In this document: piece after piece, positions 18,833 to 30,800 of the stretch
How positions within the stretch are numbered: the first letter of the stretch is position 1
How the letters are laid out: every line of letters starts with the position of its first letter
Origin: Thecamonas trahens ATCC 50062
Taxonomy: Eukaryota > Apusozoa > Apusomonadida > Apusomonadidae
Assembly: GCF_000142905.1 (NCBI RefSeq)
Contig: NW_013657675.1
Span: 456,180-520,179, forward strand
DNA: 64,000 nucleotides
Reading direction: 5' to 3'
The notes under the pieces: generated by a model
Databases searched by the model: none
Told to the model about the DNA's origin: nothing
The model's input: only the letters and a program-made list of their open reading frames with translations
Translations under genes and position numbers: made by a program

Positions 18833-20284
18833 TCATGTCGAGGCGTAGGCATAGTCGACGCCGGCAATGGGAGAGGAGAGGTCAGCGACAGCAGCGTGTG
18901 AGGCGTCGCAGGCGGCCGGGGTGGCAAGGACCGCGGTGTAGGTGCACTTTTCGGGCTCGTCGATGGCGTAGAGTTCATCGTCAGAGCCGCAGACGAGCGC
19001 GACGCGGAGCGAGCGCATCGGCCCGTTCCAGCACTTTGCGCCGTTCTCGAAGAGCATCGAGTCGTAGGCCGGATCCCACTTGCCCCACGAGCCGAGGAGG
19101 GTTGACGAGCCGCCAGAGAGCGACTTTTGGCGGGCGTCCTTGAACGGGCACACCTCGTACTCGTACTCGCGGGTCTTGAACGACACACACTTGCCGACGA
19201 GTGGGAAGAACTCGGCTTCCGGGCCGACATCGAGCCGGGTCTTGTCGTTGGCCTCGTTGGCCTCGCGCTCGGCGGTGTTAAACTCGCGCTGCAGCTCGTC
19301 GCGGGTGGCACGTGCGGCGGCAGCGGCGGCGATGACTGCCTCTTCCTCTCCGGGCGGGACGAGGCGGATGCCCTCAACACCATGCTCCTCAGTCTCAAAG
19401 GTGTCGAGCGGCTCGAGGGGAGGCGGTGGTGAGGGCGGGACAATGGTTGCTTCCGGGGCAGAGTCCTCAGCCAATTCTTCAACCGAGTCTGAGGCGGGGT
19501 CTGTGGGAGCAGAAGCGGGAGCGGCAGCGGCCTCGGCGATGTCACGATCGCGCTGCAGGCGGGCCTGGCGGGCCTTGGCGATCTTCTCCAGGGTCTCTGC
19601 ATCTGTGGCGGCGGTCTTGGCTGCCTCTAGGCGGTCGCGGAGAGAGTCGACGTCGGAAGCCTTGTCCTGAGCAAGCTGGCGGGCAGCGGCAAGGGCGGCC
19701 GAGCCATCGGCGATGTACTGCAGCTTTGCGGTGGCGCCGGCAACGACAACGCGGTTGCGCTGGCGAATGCGGCGGACAGCCTCCTGGCCCTCCTCCACGC
19801 AAGTGTTCGGGCATGCGACGCGCGCAGCGGCAGCCTCGTCGGCACCGTCGCAGCAATCGCACACGCCATCGCCGACAAAGGACACAGGCACGTCCTTGGG
19901 CATTGAGCCGAGGTTGGGGCAGTGGAAGGTGGCGTGCGGAGTGCGACCGGCACACGCCGCCGTACCGGGCTCATCGGCCGCATCAGCACAGTCGCAGTAT
20001 CCGTCGTTGATGGCCGACCAGGGCAGCAGCTGCGGCGTAGCATCGGCAGAGCCGTCAGCAGCTACGCACCACACGCCGTCGGCCGAGTACGCCTCGCCGC
20101 GGTGCGGCGCAAGGCCATGGACCGCGGCCACAGAGCCGCTGTCCTCGGCTGCGACACAAGCAGCAGAAAGCAAGACTGCCGCTGCAGCCAGTACCACCAT
20201 ACTCAGTCGTCCGGTCGTCCGCCATGCGCCTGTGGTCCGCTCTCTCGTGGGGCTGCCTGCGCCGGCTGCTGGTGATGAGGTCAT
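18833..20284 (-). CDS. PRKCSH: Glucosidase II beta subunit (PRKCSH/GTB1-like)
   Basis: 483 aa from ATG 20284; 455 aa if ATG 20200 is used, which places the signal peptide (MVVLAAAAVLLSAACVAA) at the very N-terminus. Two Cys-rich LDLa-like units follow (INDGYCDCADAADEPGTAAC and VGDGVCDCCDGADE), as in glucosidase II beta. Then come a helical, partly acidic middle region and a C-terminal MRH lectin domain: CVSFKTREYEYEVCPF, LGSWGKWDP, GAKCWNGPMRS, EPEKCTY and ATPAAC. The family partners the catalytic alpha subunit in the ER, binds mannose on N-glycans and promotes glucose trimming for the calnexin cycle. The substrate is made by OST, whose STT3 subunit is also in this window. Oddity: no HDEL-like retention signal; the protein ends in AYAST. 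Confidence 0.9.
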   Translation of the reverse strand: MTSSPAAGAGSPTRERTTGAWRTTGRLSMVVLAAAAVLLSAACVAAEDSGSVAAVHGLAPHRGEAYSADGVWCVAADGSADATPQLLPWSAINDGYCDCADAADEPGTAACAGRTPHATFHCPNLGSMPKDVPVSFVGDGVCDCCDGADEAAAARVACPNTCVEEGQEAVRRIRQRNRVVVAGATAKLQYIADGSAALAAARQLAQDKASDVDSLRDRLEAAKTAATDAETLEKIAKARQARLQRDRDIAEAAAAPASAPTDPASDSVEELAEDSAPEATIVPPSPPPPLEPLDTFETEEHGVEGIRLVPPGEEEAVIAAAAAARATRDELQREFNTAEREANEANDKTRLDVGPEAEFFPLVGKCVSFKTREYEYEVCPFKDARQKSLSGGSSTLLGSWGKWDPAYDSMLFENGAKCWNGPMRSLRVALVCGSDDELYAIDEPEKCTYTAVLATPAACDASHAAVADLSSPIAGVDYAYAST

Positions 20285-20616
20285 GGTTCGAGAAGGGTGT
20301 GTCGCTGCCGAGCGGCCAACTTGCCGCCACCCATTGTTCAGCCGTAGTGATCGATCACAGCCGAGGGCGGTGTGACAGGCGAGGGCGTGGACCTGGCCCG
20401 CGCTTAGGGTCAGCCGCCCCTCCACCCCATACTCGGGCATGATGATCAATGCACATCAGAGTTTTTCTGTGTGGCTGTCCGTGAGCCAGCCGCCAGCCGT
20501 GGAGGGGCGGGGTGGAGGTCGGTGTGCCGTTGGTGCAAGAAAAGGTCGTGAAACTGTGTCGCGAGTCGTGAGGGGACATTCAACGGAGACGCAAACACCT
20601 CTCTCTGAAGGCCATC
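20285..20616. other. Divergent intergenic region between glucosidase II beta and ZNF598/Hel2 genes
   Basis: 332 bp between two divergent ATGs, so promoters for both are expected here. It is G-rich on the plus strand around 20500-20520. No gene is seen. Confidence 0.45.
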
Positions 20617-22818
20617 ATGGACGACGCGCAATGCATCATGTGCGTCGAGGACATATCGACGTATGGTCTCGGTCCGTGTAACCACCGCAACATCTGTGCA
20701 AAGTGCACCCTTCGCATGTGCCAGTTCTATGGCCGTACATCGTGCCCGCTGTGCAACGTACGTCTGGCTGTCTGCCCCCCCCCCCTTCCCCCCTTCCCCC
20801 CCCTCCTTCATCCCGCCCGCATTGGGTCATTGGTGCTACCGCGCCCTGTTCCTTGGTGTAACAGGCGTGGCGAATCTCCCCGACCTCCTCCTCCCCATCT
20901 CGGCTCTCCACCCCACCGTTCACACACCTCGGTCTCCCTTTCCGGTACCGACAGAGCGTGGCAGCTTTGTGGTGGTAGTGGCGGAGGGCAGCCGACCATG
21001 CAAGAGGCTCGCACCCAATTTCTGTTGGTTAGTCCTGTTGGAAGACCCGAAAGGGTTCCAAGCCGGGAGCGGTGGAAGGATCAGAGTGGGGGTAGAAGTG
21101 AGGAACGAGGCAAGGTAGCATGGGCAGGAGCAGGGATACTCATGGAGAAGGATGCGGGACGGCTTTTAGACATCGTTTGAAACGATTGTTGTGACGACGG
21201 ATGCGCAGGTGACGTACGACGCGTGCCTGCACGACCGCCGGTATGTGGGCGACGACGAGCTGAAGATGAACGTGCGTTACGAGTCGTCGCAGTTGCGGAC
21301 ACAGTTTAAGAAGATGTGGCAGCTGTACTGCCCTGTGGGCGGATGCAGCGCGTCGATGGGAAAGTCGAACCAGCCGTTTCCCCACGTCCGCAGCCTCCGC
21401 AAGCATCTCTCGTCCAAGCACGGCGCGTTCCTCTGCATGGTATGCGAGTCTTCGGGCAAGACGTTCAAATGCGATCTGGAGACGTTTGAGTCCAAGGCGG
21501 CGCTCCAGCGGCACAGGAAGACACACCCGATGTGCGAGTTTTGCAACGAGCACTACCTCGACGACGAGGAGCTGTTTGCGCACCTCTCCGAGCAGCACGA
21601 GGTGTGCAACCTCTGCGACGAGGCGCACCAGTACTTTGAGTCGCCGGCTACGCTTGCAGAGCACTACTCGAGTGCACACCACCCTTGTCCGCGCGGATGC
21701 AATGCTGGGCTGTGTGCGTTCCGCTCCAAGGAAGGCTTGCAGGAGCACATGCTGCGAGCGCATGCATCCGAGATGTCACGGGCGGAGCGGGCACGACTCC
21801 GGCAGCTCGACCAAATCGAATTCACCTTTGCTGACAGCGGCGCCGAGCGGGTGAGTGCGGAGACTGCCGACTCGCGGCGGTCGCTTGGCGGCGGGCGCGG
21901 AGCGTTCCGCGGACGGCTCCGCGGCGAGCCGACGAACCAGGTCAATGTCTCGTCGCCGTCGTCGTTTCCGCCGCTGCGTAGCTCGACCACCGGCAATGAC
22001 AACTCTAGCTCTGGCGCTGGCCGCGGGTCGAGTGCGCGAGTGCCGAGCGGACGCGGGGCACCACCGCCGTCGTCGGCCTCGCGGGCCGAGCGGCAGCGGC
22101 AGCGGCTCATTGCGGAGCGAGAGGAGCGCGAGGCCAGGAACCGGGCCGCGGCTGCGCGCGATGAGCAGCGCCGACTGAAGGAACAGGCTAAGCGTGACCG
22201 TGCTGTCGAGGCCGAGGCTGTGCGGCAGGCGGCTGCTGCGCAGTCGGCGGCTGCTGCTCGTCGGGCGGCGCCAGCTGCCACCCGCGTCTCGCGTGAAGAT
22301 TATAGGGCTCGTAACAAGCAGATGGTTGCGCGGCTCAAGGCGGCGCTCGGCGGCAACACCACTAAGTTTAAGGCTTTCAAGCTGGCCTCTAAGGAGTACC
22401 GCAACTCGGACATTGACGTCGATGACTACTACGGGCGCTTTGTCTCGTTGTTTGGCACCGCAAACGCCAATGCTGTTCTGCCGGACCTCATTGCTACGCT
22501 GCCGAACCCAGCCAAGCGTCAGGAGCTGGCCAACTACCACGACTCGGTGCTGGCCGCGTCGGCGGCAACTAACCAGTCGACAGGCTCGTCATCATCCTGG
22601 CTTGCTCGGACTGCTGGCGGCGGGGGAGGAGTGGCGGCGGCCGCGGCAGATCGGCACCTTCTGCCGATTCGGAATTCCCGGCTCTCTCGTCGACAGCTTC
22701 GTCATCCGCTGCTCCGTCGTGGCCTGCGCGCAACGGCGGTGGCTGGGGCAGCCTGGCAGCAGGATCCGGCAGCGGCGGCAATGGCCGGCGGAGCAAGGTT
22801 CTCTTGCGGTATGGATGA
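20617..22818 (+). CDS. ZNF598: ZNF598/Hel2-type RING E3 ligase of ribosome quality control; one intron, one apparent frameshift
   Basis: About 596 aa. Exon 1 (20617-20757) encodes the RING finger: CIMCVEDISTYGLGPCNHRNIC, CAKC and CPLC. The intron 20758-21169 joins it in phase 0 to TSFETIVVTTDAQ. Exon 2 carries the ZNF598 zinc-finger series (CPVGGC...H, CMVCES, CEFCNEHYLDDEELFAHL, CNLCDEAHQYF and others), then an Arg-rich linker with SFPPLRSS and the conserved C-terminal helical block ending LPNPAKRQELANYH. The frame breaks at GGGGG 22622-22626. Adding one base restores SAPSADSEFPALSS, a family FPAL-type motif, and the ending KVLLRYG with TGA at 22816-22818. The family ubiquitinates 40S proteins on collided ribosomes. 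Without the correction, the frame runs to 22888 with no family similarity. Confidence 0.85.
20758..21169 (+). other. Spliceosomal intron in the ZNF598/Hel2 gene
   Basis: 412 bp, GTACGT donor and CTTTTAG acceptor, phase 0. It contains C11 at 20775-20785 and pyrimidine-rich sequence. The protein family is continuous across the junction. Confidence 0.8.
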
Positions 22819-23313
22819 CGTTTGGTATGATCTCAACCGGCCGTGGTCTCAACCGGCCGCGTGTCGAATTTCGAAGGTTGGAGGTTGACTTGAGCAGCAA
22901 GTCCAAGTCGAGTTGGTGGCGGTCAGCTGCCATCGCTTCAACTCCCTTGGCAACACTCTCTTCTCTTGCGGTATGCGTTTGAGGAGTTGGAGTGAGGCTG
23001 GGGACCAAGACGGGGACGGGACGGGTGGGGCCGTGCGGTTCCAGGAGGAGGGTGGGAAAGGAGCGATGGAGATGGGCAGTTGAAAGGATGTGCGGCCGCA
23101 GTTGCCCACATCCACCCCCCCATCTCTCCTCACATCCCGTCCTTTCACCCACCACCCCACTCCTCCCCCCATCCCACTCCCAAGCACATCAACAACTCTG
23201 ACACAAATGGCGTGATACGTTTTTCCTCTCTCGACATAAACGCATTGTCGCGACATGTCGCATACCGTTCGCTCACGCTCATCGTTGCAGACATCAGCGA
23301 TGGTGTGGTACGC
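22819..23313. other. Intergenic region between convergent ZNF598 and ISWI genes
   Basis: About 495 bp between two convergent stops, the widest convergent gap in the window. It includes a C/T-rich segment (about 23105-23180). No supported gene is seen. Confidence 0.4.
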
Positions 23314-26300
23314 CTAGCGCTTTGAACGCTTGCGCGAGCGCGAGGCGACGACCTCCTCCTCCTCGTCCTCCTCGTTATCATACTCGTCGTCCGAGTTGGG
23401 CTGCGACTTTGTCGAGCTCCGCTTGCGCTTGGACGACTTTGAGGCCTTGGACTTTGAGGCCTTGGACTTTGAGGCCTTGGACTTTGACGAGCGGCGCCGG
23501 GCCGGGGCGAGCGACGAGCCGCCCTTGGACTTTTCGTAGGCGCGGAGGAGGGCGTCGCAGCGGCGGTTGAGCTCGATGGGGGTACGAGACTTGAAGTACC
23601 AGTCAAAGCGGAACTCCCAGGCGGAGCGGATGGCAAGCTTGAGCTTGTCCCACTCGCCGTAGCCGAGGTCATTGATCTTGCAGATGATGAAGCGATCCTC
23701 GGCAGCGGTGTACATGGACGACTTGGTCTTGATCTCGAGCGAGTGGTACGGGTTACCCGGCGCCTCGGCGACGGCCTGGCGAATGAGCTTGATCTTGGTC
23801 GAGTGGCGGCGGAGCTTCTCCTCGCCCTTCTCGATGACGTCGATGACCTTGGGCCACGACGAGAGGTGATCCGGGCCCCGCTCAAAGAAGACCTTTGCGT
23901 ACTCGCGCACCTCGTCCTCGGTCTTGGTCTCGATGACGCGAGCAATGTCTGCGTACGACTCGCGGCCGTACGACTCGCAGCCGTGGTAGAAACGGGCAAA
24001 GTCAACGCGCGACCAGTTGTCAAAGCCCTTGGTGAGGAGCTCGTCGCGGCGCGCCATCTCCTCCTCGGTAAGCGGGACAGCGATCTCGCGGAGCTCCTCG
24101 CGGCGTGCGGCGCGGTCCTCGTCGGTCTTGAGCTCCTCGTCGTTGGCGATGACCTCGTCGACGTACTTGGGCGTGTTCTCAAAGCGCCATGCCCAGAGTT
24201 CGCGGGCGAGGAGCTCGTGGAGCTCGTCGGGGTAGAACTGATACTCGGCGACAAACGGCTGCTTGGGCGGCCGCGGCGCCTTCTTCTTCTTCTCGGTCGT
24301 CGCCTCGGACGAGCGCATGGTCTCGCGGTAGTACTCGTTAATGTTGTACGACGTCCGCTCGCGGCGGCGCTTGCCGAGGTTGATAAAGGTGTGCCCGCCA
24401 AAGTCCGAGCGGAGGTTCGACGCGGCCTGCGCCGTGTAGTCAACGCCCTCAAAGACGTTGGTGGCAAAGCTCGACTCCATCTTGAAGCCGTCAGTCGAGC
24501 CCGGCGCGCCGAGCTCGACGACCTTATCCGAGAGCTCCTGCGCGTTGGTCTCGCCGGCTGCGAGCGCAGCATCGATGTCGGCCTCGGTGATTTCGTCGGC
24601 GTCGCCCGAGTTGAACTGGTAGTCGGCGCCGTAGCGGACAAGCGAGTGCATCTCGTCCTTCGAGAGGCCCTTGGACTTGGGCTGGAGCCGGCCCTGCTGG
24701 ATGATTTTGGCGTCGAGCTTGAGCTTTTGCATGGCGCGCTCGATGATCTTCTCCTCGATGGTGTTGTCGGCGCAGAACCGCGCGACAATGACCTGCTTCT
24801 TCTGTCCGATACGGTGGGCGCGGTCCATAGCCTGCAGATCCATCTGCGGGTTCCAGTCCGAGTCAAAGATGATGACCGTGTCAGCAGTCGCGAGGTTGAT
24901 GCCAAGGCCGCCGGCGCGAGTCGAGAGGAGAAAGACAAACTTGGACGAGCCTGGCTTGTTGAAATCCTCAATCTGCTCGTCACGGAGGTCGCCGTTGGTG
25001 GAGCCGTCGATGCGGCAGTACTCGTACCCGCGCCAGTGGAGGTAGTCCTCGAGGATGTCAAGGAGGCGGGTAAATTGCGAGAAGATGAGCGCCCGCGAGT
25101 CGCGCGCCAGGAGCACCTGCAGCAGCTTGTCCAGCAGCAGCATCTTGCCCGAGTTCTTGACCAGGTGGTAGTCGGTGGTGTACGGCGGGCCGGGCTCGGC
25201 GCCCTCAAACAGGTACGGGTGGTTGCAGCACTTGCGGAGCTGCATGATGATGTTGAGGAGCCGCGTCTTGGACGTCGCCTTGGTTGTCGAGTTGAGGGCG
25301 TCGATGTCGCGCGAGAGGAGCTTGCGGTACCACTCCTTCTGCATCGGCGTCAGCTTGACCTTCATCAGCAGCTCCTTCTTCGGCAGCAGCGACGACTCGA
25401 CGTCGGCCTTGAGCCGCCGCAAGAGGAACGGCCGCAGCACCTTGTGCAGCTGGTCCACCGCGTCGGCCTCGGCAGACTCGGACGAGAGGTCAAACCACTC
25501 GTCAAACGACGAGGCAGACTGGAAGACGTCCGGGAGCAGAAAGTTGAGCAGCGCCCAGAGTTCATGCACGTTGTTCTGCAGCGGCGTGCCCGTGATGAGC
25601 AGCCGGTGCGCCGACGAAAAGGCCCGCACGTTGAGCGAGAGCCGCGATGACTCGTTCTTGATCCGGTGCGCCTCGTCGATGGCAATGTACTCCCACTCAA
25701 ACTTGGAGAATGCCGCCCGCTCAATGTTGACCATCTCATACGACGTCACGCACACGTCAAAGTGGCCCGGCAGGAGCTGCTTCTCCACAAGCAGGCCGCG
25801 TTCGTGCTTGGCGCCGTAGAGCTTGAAGACTCGGAGCGAGGGGCACCACCGCTTGAACTCGTTCATCCAGTTGCCGATCGTCGACTTGGGCACAATGACC
25901 AGGTGCGGGCCGTTGATCCCCGCGCTTCCTTGAGATACCCGAGCAGCGAAATCGTCTGCAGCGTCTTGCCTAGGCCCATCTCGTCGGCAAGGATTCCGTT
26001 GATGCCGTTGTCATGGAGGTTGATGAGCCAGTTGAGGCCCTCGAGCTGGTAGTCGCGCATGGTGCCAAAGGCAATGCAGTGCGGCTGCGTCGTCAGCCGC
26101 GTCACAGATGGCTCGTGCTCCGCCGCCGCAAGCAACTCTGCATCCTCCTCGTTCTCCGTCCGCCGCCCACGGTGCGACTTGGACGGCGAGCCGGGCGCCT
26201 CGGACGGCGCCCCGGTCCCAGCCGTGCTCGCCGTGCTCGCCGTGCTCGCCGTGCTTCCGCCAGCCTTCTTTCCCTTGCGCGGCGATGGCGGGAGCTTGGC

Positions 26301-26441
26301 CGGAGCCTCGGAGAGAAAGTGCTTAAACAGCTCGGTCTGCGCCAGTAGGTGCCGCCGACGTGCCTCCGGCAGACCCTTGTTCCGCTCGCGGATGGCGGCG
26401 TTCTGCTTGGCGAGCTTGCGGTCACGCTCGTCACGAGGCAT
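23314..26441 (-). CDS. ISWI: ISWI-family chromatin-remodeling ATPase; one apparent frameshift
   Basis: About 1042 aa after one correction. The N-terminus is basic, with a Ser-Thr-Ala repeat. The SNF2 ATPase begins at [20 protein letters not shown], with Walker [13 protein letters not shown] in [21 protein letters not shown] and helicase C motifs ([31 protein letters not shown]). HAND, SANT ([20 protein letters not shown]) and SLIDE regions follow, identifying ISWI rather than other SNF2 classes. The tail has three SKASK units and an acidic/basic end. The frame breaks at CCCC 25918-25921 (GGGG in sense). One extra base joins LLGYLKEAR to [18 protein letters not shown], exactly as in other ISWI proteins. 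It slides and spaces nucleosomes using ATP, reading H4 tail and linker DNA. Confidence 0.93.
23440..23492 (-). repeat. Short tandem coding repeat (SKASK units) in the ISWI tail
   Basis: Three tandem 18-bp units encode repeated Ser-Lys-Ala-Ser-Lys-Ser. The resulting basic tail may help DNA binding. Confidence 0.8.
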
Positions 26442-27811
26442 ATCGAGCTAGCACCCCGCCCCATACCCACCAACCACACCATTCCATTGCTATAAGTCTG
26501 GGCACCCTGCTCATCACCTTTCCACCCACTCTCCTCTCCCCTACGCCCTGCTACTCCTTCCTCTCCCGCCACATACCCCCGTTTTTTGACTCCCTCTAGC
26601 CACCCTCCCCTCCCGCTGTCTTGTTTCAAACGATGGAATCTACGCTCTGGCCAGCCAGGGGGCTGGGGGGGGGGGGGGGGGGATGGAGAGGCACCACACC
26701 CACATCACCTCATCACCACTGACTGCTTCGTACCAGTGGCACTCCGTGAGAGCCAAAGTCTGGCTCGCCGGGCGTGTTCGTCCCGCTTGTCGCGGGCGAG
26801 GTCTCCATTGACTGTACGTCGGCCATACTGTGAGACGAGTGGCCTAATCGACCTCGCTTACTTTATCGTTGATTATCGATAAATCTCCTTCAGGTCGGCT
26901 TGCAGTTCGCCGGCGCTGCGGGGTGGGGGGGGGGTGGTGGGGGGTGGTGNNNNNNNNNNNNNNNNNNNNNNNNNNNNNNNNNNNNNNNNNNNNNNNNNNN
27001 NNNNNNNNNNNNNNNNNNNNNNNNNNNNNNNNNNNNNNNNNNNNNNNNNNNNNNNNNNNNNNNNNNNNNNNNNNNNNNNNNNNNNNNNNNNNNNNNNNNN
27101 NNNNNNNNNNNNNNNNNNNNNNNNNNNNNNNNNNNNNNNNNNNNNNNNNNNNNNNNNNNNNNNNNNNNNNNNNNNNNNNNNNNNNNNNNNNNNNNNNNNN
27201 NNNNNNNNNNNNNNNNNNNNNNNNNNNNNNNNNNNNNNNNNNNNNNNNNNNNNNNNNNNNNNNNNNNNNNNNNNNNNNNNNNNNNNNNNNNNNNNNNNNN
27301 NNNNNNNNNNNNNNNNNNNNNNNNNNNNNNNNNNNNNNNNNNNNNNNNNNNNNNNNNNNNNNNNNNNNNNNNNNNNNNNNNNNNNNNNNNNNNNNNNNNC
27401 CCCCCCTCCCCCACTAACCCGCTTGCCTTTCACCAATTTTATTGTTGCCTGTCACGTTTGTCGGTAACGGGTCAGCCAGCAGTTCCGGCCAACACTCCCC
27501 CCCCCCCCCTCGCCCGCCCCGCCGCAAAACTAGGCCCACCTGTTCTGACGAGGGCGGAGCGTCCCTCCCTCGTCCTTCCCTTCACTTCTCCCCCTCACAC
27601 TTTGACCAAGGTCGAAGGCAGACCAGACGCGGAGGGCCGTCGGTGCTTTCTCTTCCCCCCCCCCCCTCCCTCTCCCGCTCTGCGCTTTCCCACCCACCCC
27701 TCTCCTTGTTGTGGCTGTTCGCTTATCGCAAGTGACCGCAGTTCTTCGCCGCCCGGCCCCTCACCGCACCTTGCAGACAAGGAGGTGGCAAAGTACTTGT
27801 GAGTGGTTGTC
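26442..27811. other. Divergent intergenic region with G18 and C12-13 tracts and an assembly gap
   Basis: Separates minus-strand ISWI from plus-strand CH/pseudo-cyclase. G18 lies at 26665-26682, G-rich DNA runs up to the gap, and C runs follow it (C13 at 27497-27509, C12 at 27655-27666). The strand bias thus switches from G to C between the two divergent genes. No supported gene is seen. Confidence 0.5.
26950..27399. other. Assembly gap (450 N)
   Basis: 450 undetermined bases flanked by G-rich sequence on the left and C-rich sequence on the right, probably a homopolymer-rich region that could not be assembled. Confidence 1.
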
Positions 27812-30800
27812 ATGGCGGCTGATACAAATGCAAATGCGGCGCCAGACGTCATCTCTAGGTTCTCCGGATGGGTGGGCGACTGGCGTGTGGCTGTTCTCGA
27901 AGTCTCGCTCCCTGCTTGGGTCAATGTCATGATCGACGACTCGTGGGTTCACATCTCGTCGCTGATCGAGGCCTCAGAGCCGATGCTTCTGGCTCACTTG
28001 ACCAACGCGATTGTGAGCGAGGATGTATTCAACGGAAGCGGCATCGCCGACTCGATCGTGTATCCCATGACCGGCGCCAGCGACGGCCGGCGCAATGTGC
28101 AGACCTGCCTCGACGCACTCAAGCGGGCCGGTGCGGCCATCTCGGTCAAGGCTGACGAGATTGTAGGCAGCTCAGTAGACTCAGTCAAGACGCTGCGGCT
28201 GTTAGTGGAGATGTACGAGTTTTACTACTCGCGGCGGCTTGGGCTCTCTGCGCGCAACTTTCACAAGGGCCTCATGCGGGCTGTCCGCAGGCAGCTCAGC
28301 TCGGTGTCGGGCATTCCGTCGGGAACGCGCAAGGCGCTGACGGACGCACTGGACCGGCTGGTCAACTTTTCAACCAACTGGCAGTCGGGCCTCCTGTTTT
28401 CGGCCCTTGTTGCCTCGCTCGCGCCCAACTCGCTCTCGCCGTCGTCGGTCTCTCTGTCAAAGATTCCAAACGATGCGCTGCAAGCGGCGTTCAACGCTGC
28501 CAACACCGGCCTTGCGGTCCCGCAGCTTATTTTGCCATCGCAAGTTGCGTCGCAGCCCGAAGAAGTCTCGATTGCTCTCTATGTGGCCATGATCCTCGAC
28601 TCGGGCATCAACGGCTCGGACCGCTCGCTCAAAGCGCAGCTGATGGCCATGGAGACCGAGCTCAAGCGGGTGCAGCAAGTAGCCGACCAGGTGAGTGGCC
28701 TGCAGCTGGCGCTGACGGAGACCCGCGACGAACTGGCCAAGGCCAAGGGCGTCAATTCGGCTAACGAGGGCCTTAATCTGGAGCTGTACGCAAAGTCGGA
28801 CGAGATGGCCTCGCTTCAAGCTGAGATCATGAAGCTCAAGGCCAACAACATGGCCGTGACCAAGGCGCTCGATGAGACCAAGGCCAAGCTCGCGCGTGCC
28901 CGCGAGAACACCGGCGACCCCTCACTTGGCCCGGTTGTGGAGCGCATCAAGGAAGACGTCTCCAATTTGATGTCCAAGGACGTCTCGTCGCGCATGCTTC
29001 GTCTCCAGGCGGAACTGACCAAGATGACCGAGCGGCTGGCCCGCATCGAGCTCCAGCATCGCATGCACGAAAAGGGCGTGACGTTTTCGCGGCATACCGA
29101 AGACGACGTGCCTGCCCCGCAGGGCAATGTGGTCATGATGTGCACCCACGTGCAGGGCGCCAACAGGCTATGGATCAAGCATCCGTCGGTGATGGCACGG
29201 GCGCTCAACACCCACCACGCCTTCCTCCGCACCGTCCTTCCAACCTACGGCGGGTACGAAGTCCGCGTTGACGGTGACTCGTTCCTGGTCGCCTTTTCGT
29301 CGCCGGTCCAGGCTCTCCGGTGTGGCATCTTCCTTCAGATGGAGCTCATGAAGCGTGACTGGCCGCGCGAGATTCTGGAGGAAGAGGACGAAGACGTCCG
29401 GGTAGTGTTCGGCTCATCAGGCTCGACCCTCTTTCGTGGCCTCCGTGTGGCCATGGGCTTTGACATTGGCCGAGCACAAACGCTGGAGGACCCGGTCTCC
29501 AACCGCGTCGACTACCAAGGCGACGTTGTCGAGCGGGTGCTCGCGCTCTCGATGGCGGCGCTTGGCGGGCAGATTGTCATCTCGGACATGCTGCACGAGG
29601 CCGTGGTCGACTCGCTCAGCTCGCTCTCGCTCGGTACCGATCCGCCGGGCGTCACCCCGCTTGACGCGGTGGTGGTGCCGGGCAAGGACATGCTAGTCAA
29701 CTCGCTGCAACTCTCTCCGAGCCAGCTGAAAGATCGTTCCTTTGTCGAAGCCAAGCGCGAGGTGGCCGACGATGTCATTGAGCTGTACAAGACCCGCAAC
29801 CTCGACGCCATCCAGAACGCGCTCTCGGAGCTCTCGTCGTCGGCTTCTCTGCTGCACTCGGAAGTTGACACGCTCTCAGCCGACTTTGCCGAGCGCATCC
29901 AGGGCTGTGTCTCGCTCCAGCACCGGATGAAGGAGCTGGCGCACACGATGGCTGACCCCGTCGAGGTCCGGCTCGCCCTCGACAAGGCCGTCCAGTTCTT
30001 GCACTCGGTCCCGTCAGCGCTCAATCCCGAGGTCTCGCAGCTCGCAGTCTCCAAGCGCAAGATCAACGCGCACCTCGAAAAGGTGACCATTCTGGAAGAG
30101 GTCATCACCTCGCTCGTCGAGGGTCAGCGCAACCGGTGGAAGGGGACGCAGCACGCTCGCTTTGCCACCTCTTTTCTTGACTCGAAGCGCGAGGCGCTGG
30201 CCTTTGCCGAGGAGCGGCGTGAGCTCATGCACACCATTGACATGCTCAGGTCCAAGCTCGAGAAAGCGCAGCGGTCGCTGAGGGTGACTCGGCGCGGCTC
30301 AACACCCAACGGCGCGCCGCCGCTCTCGTCGTCGCCGTCGCTCAGCTCGGCACTGGGGCCAATGGCGTCGACGCTTGGCGGTGGACCTCCGTCTCGCGAC
30401 CGCCGCTCGCCGCAGCCACACCTCGGCGGCCCGCCGTCGATGCGCTCGTCGTATCAGGGCGGCGATGAGTTGGAGGCCGACACGTCGTCGTCGGCGGTGC
30501 TCTCTGTCTCGGCATCGGGCTCGACGCTGCCGTCGCTGGGCGCGTCGGGCGCACCGTCGCGCCGCGGCCAAGGCGGCGAGCGTGAGTACCACCGCGGATG
30601 GGACGCATCAGCGTCGACCGGGACCTGGGCGCGCCACGCTGCGCCGACCCGTTCAGCCTCACAACGAACAGTGAGCGGCCCGTCGCCGACCGGCCCGCGC
30701 GGTGCGCGCGAGCGGTCGCGCGAGCGCGGCACTCGCCGCGGCCGCGACCGGTCCAAAGACCGACTCACCCATTCGCAAGTCCGCTCGTCCAAGGGTCGCG

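Noticed and set aside
17835-18836. Long Pro/Ser/His-rich open frame on the minus strand
   Set aside because: Low-complexity composition from C-rich DNA. It overlaps the TOM6-like frame and shows no domain pattern.
23743-25650. Long open frame antisense to ISWI
   Set aside because: A Leu/Val/Arg/Asp-rich mirror of GC-rich codons in the opposite ISWI reading frame. A similar mirror lies antisense to CHD at 56794-58014.
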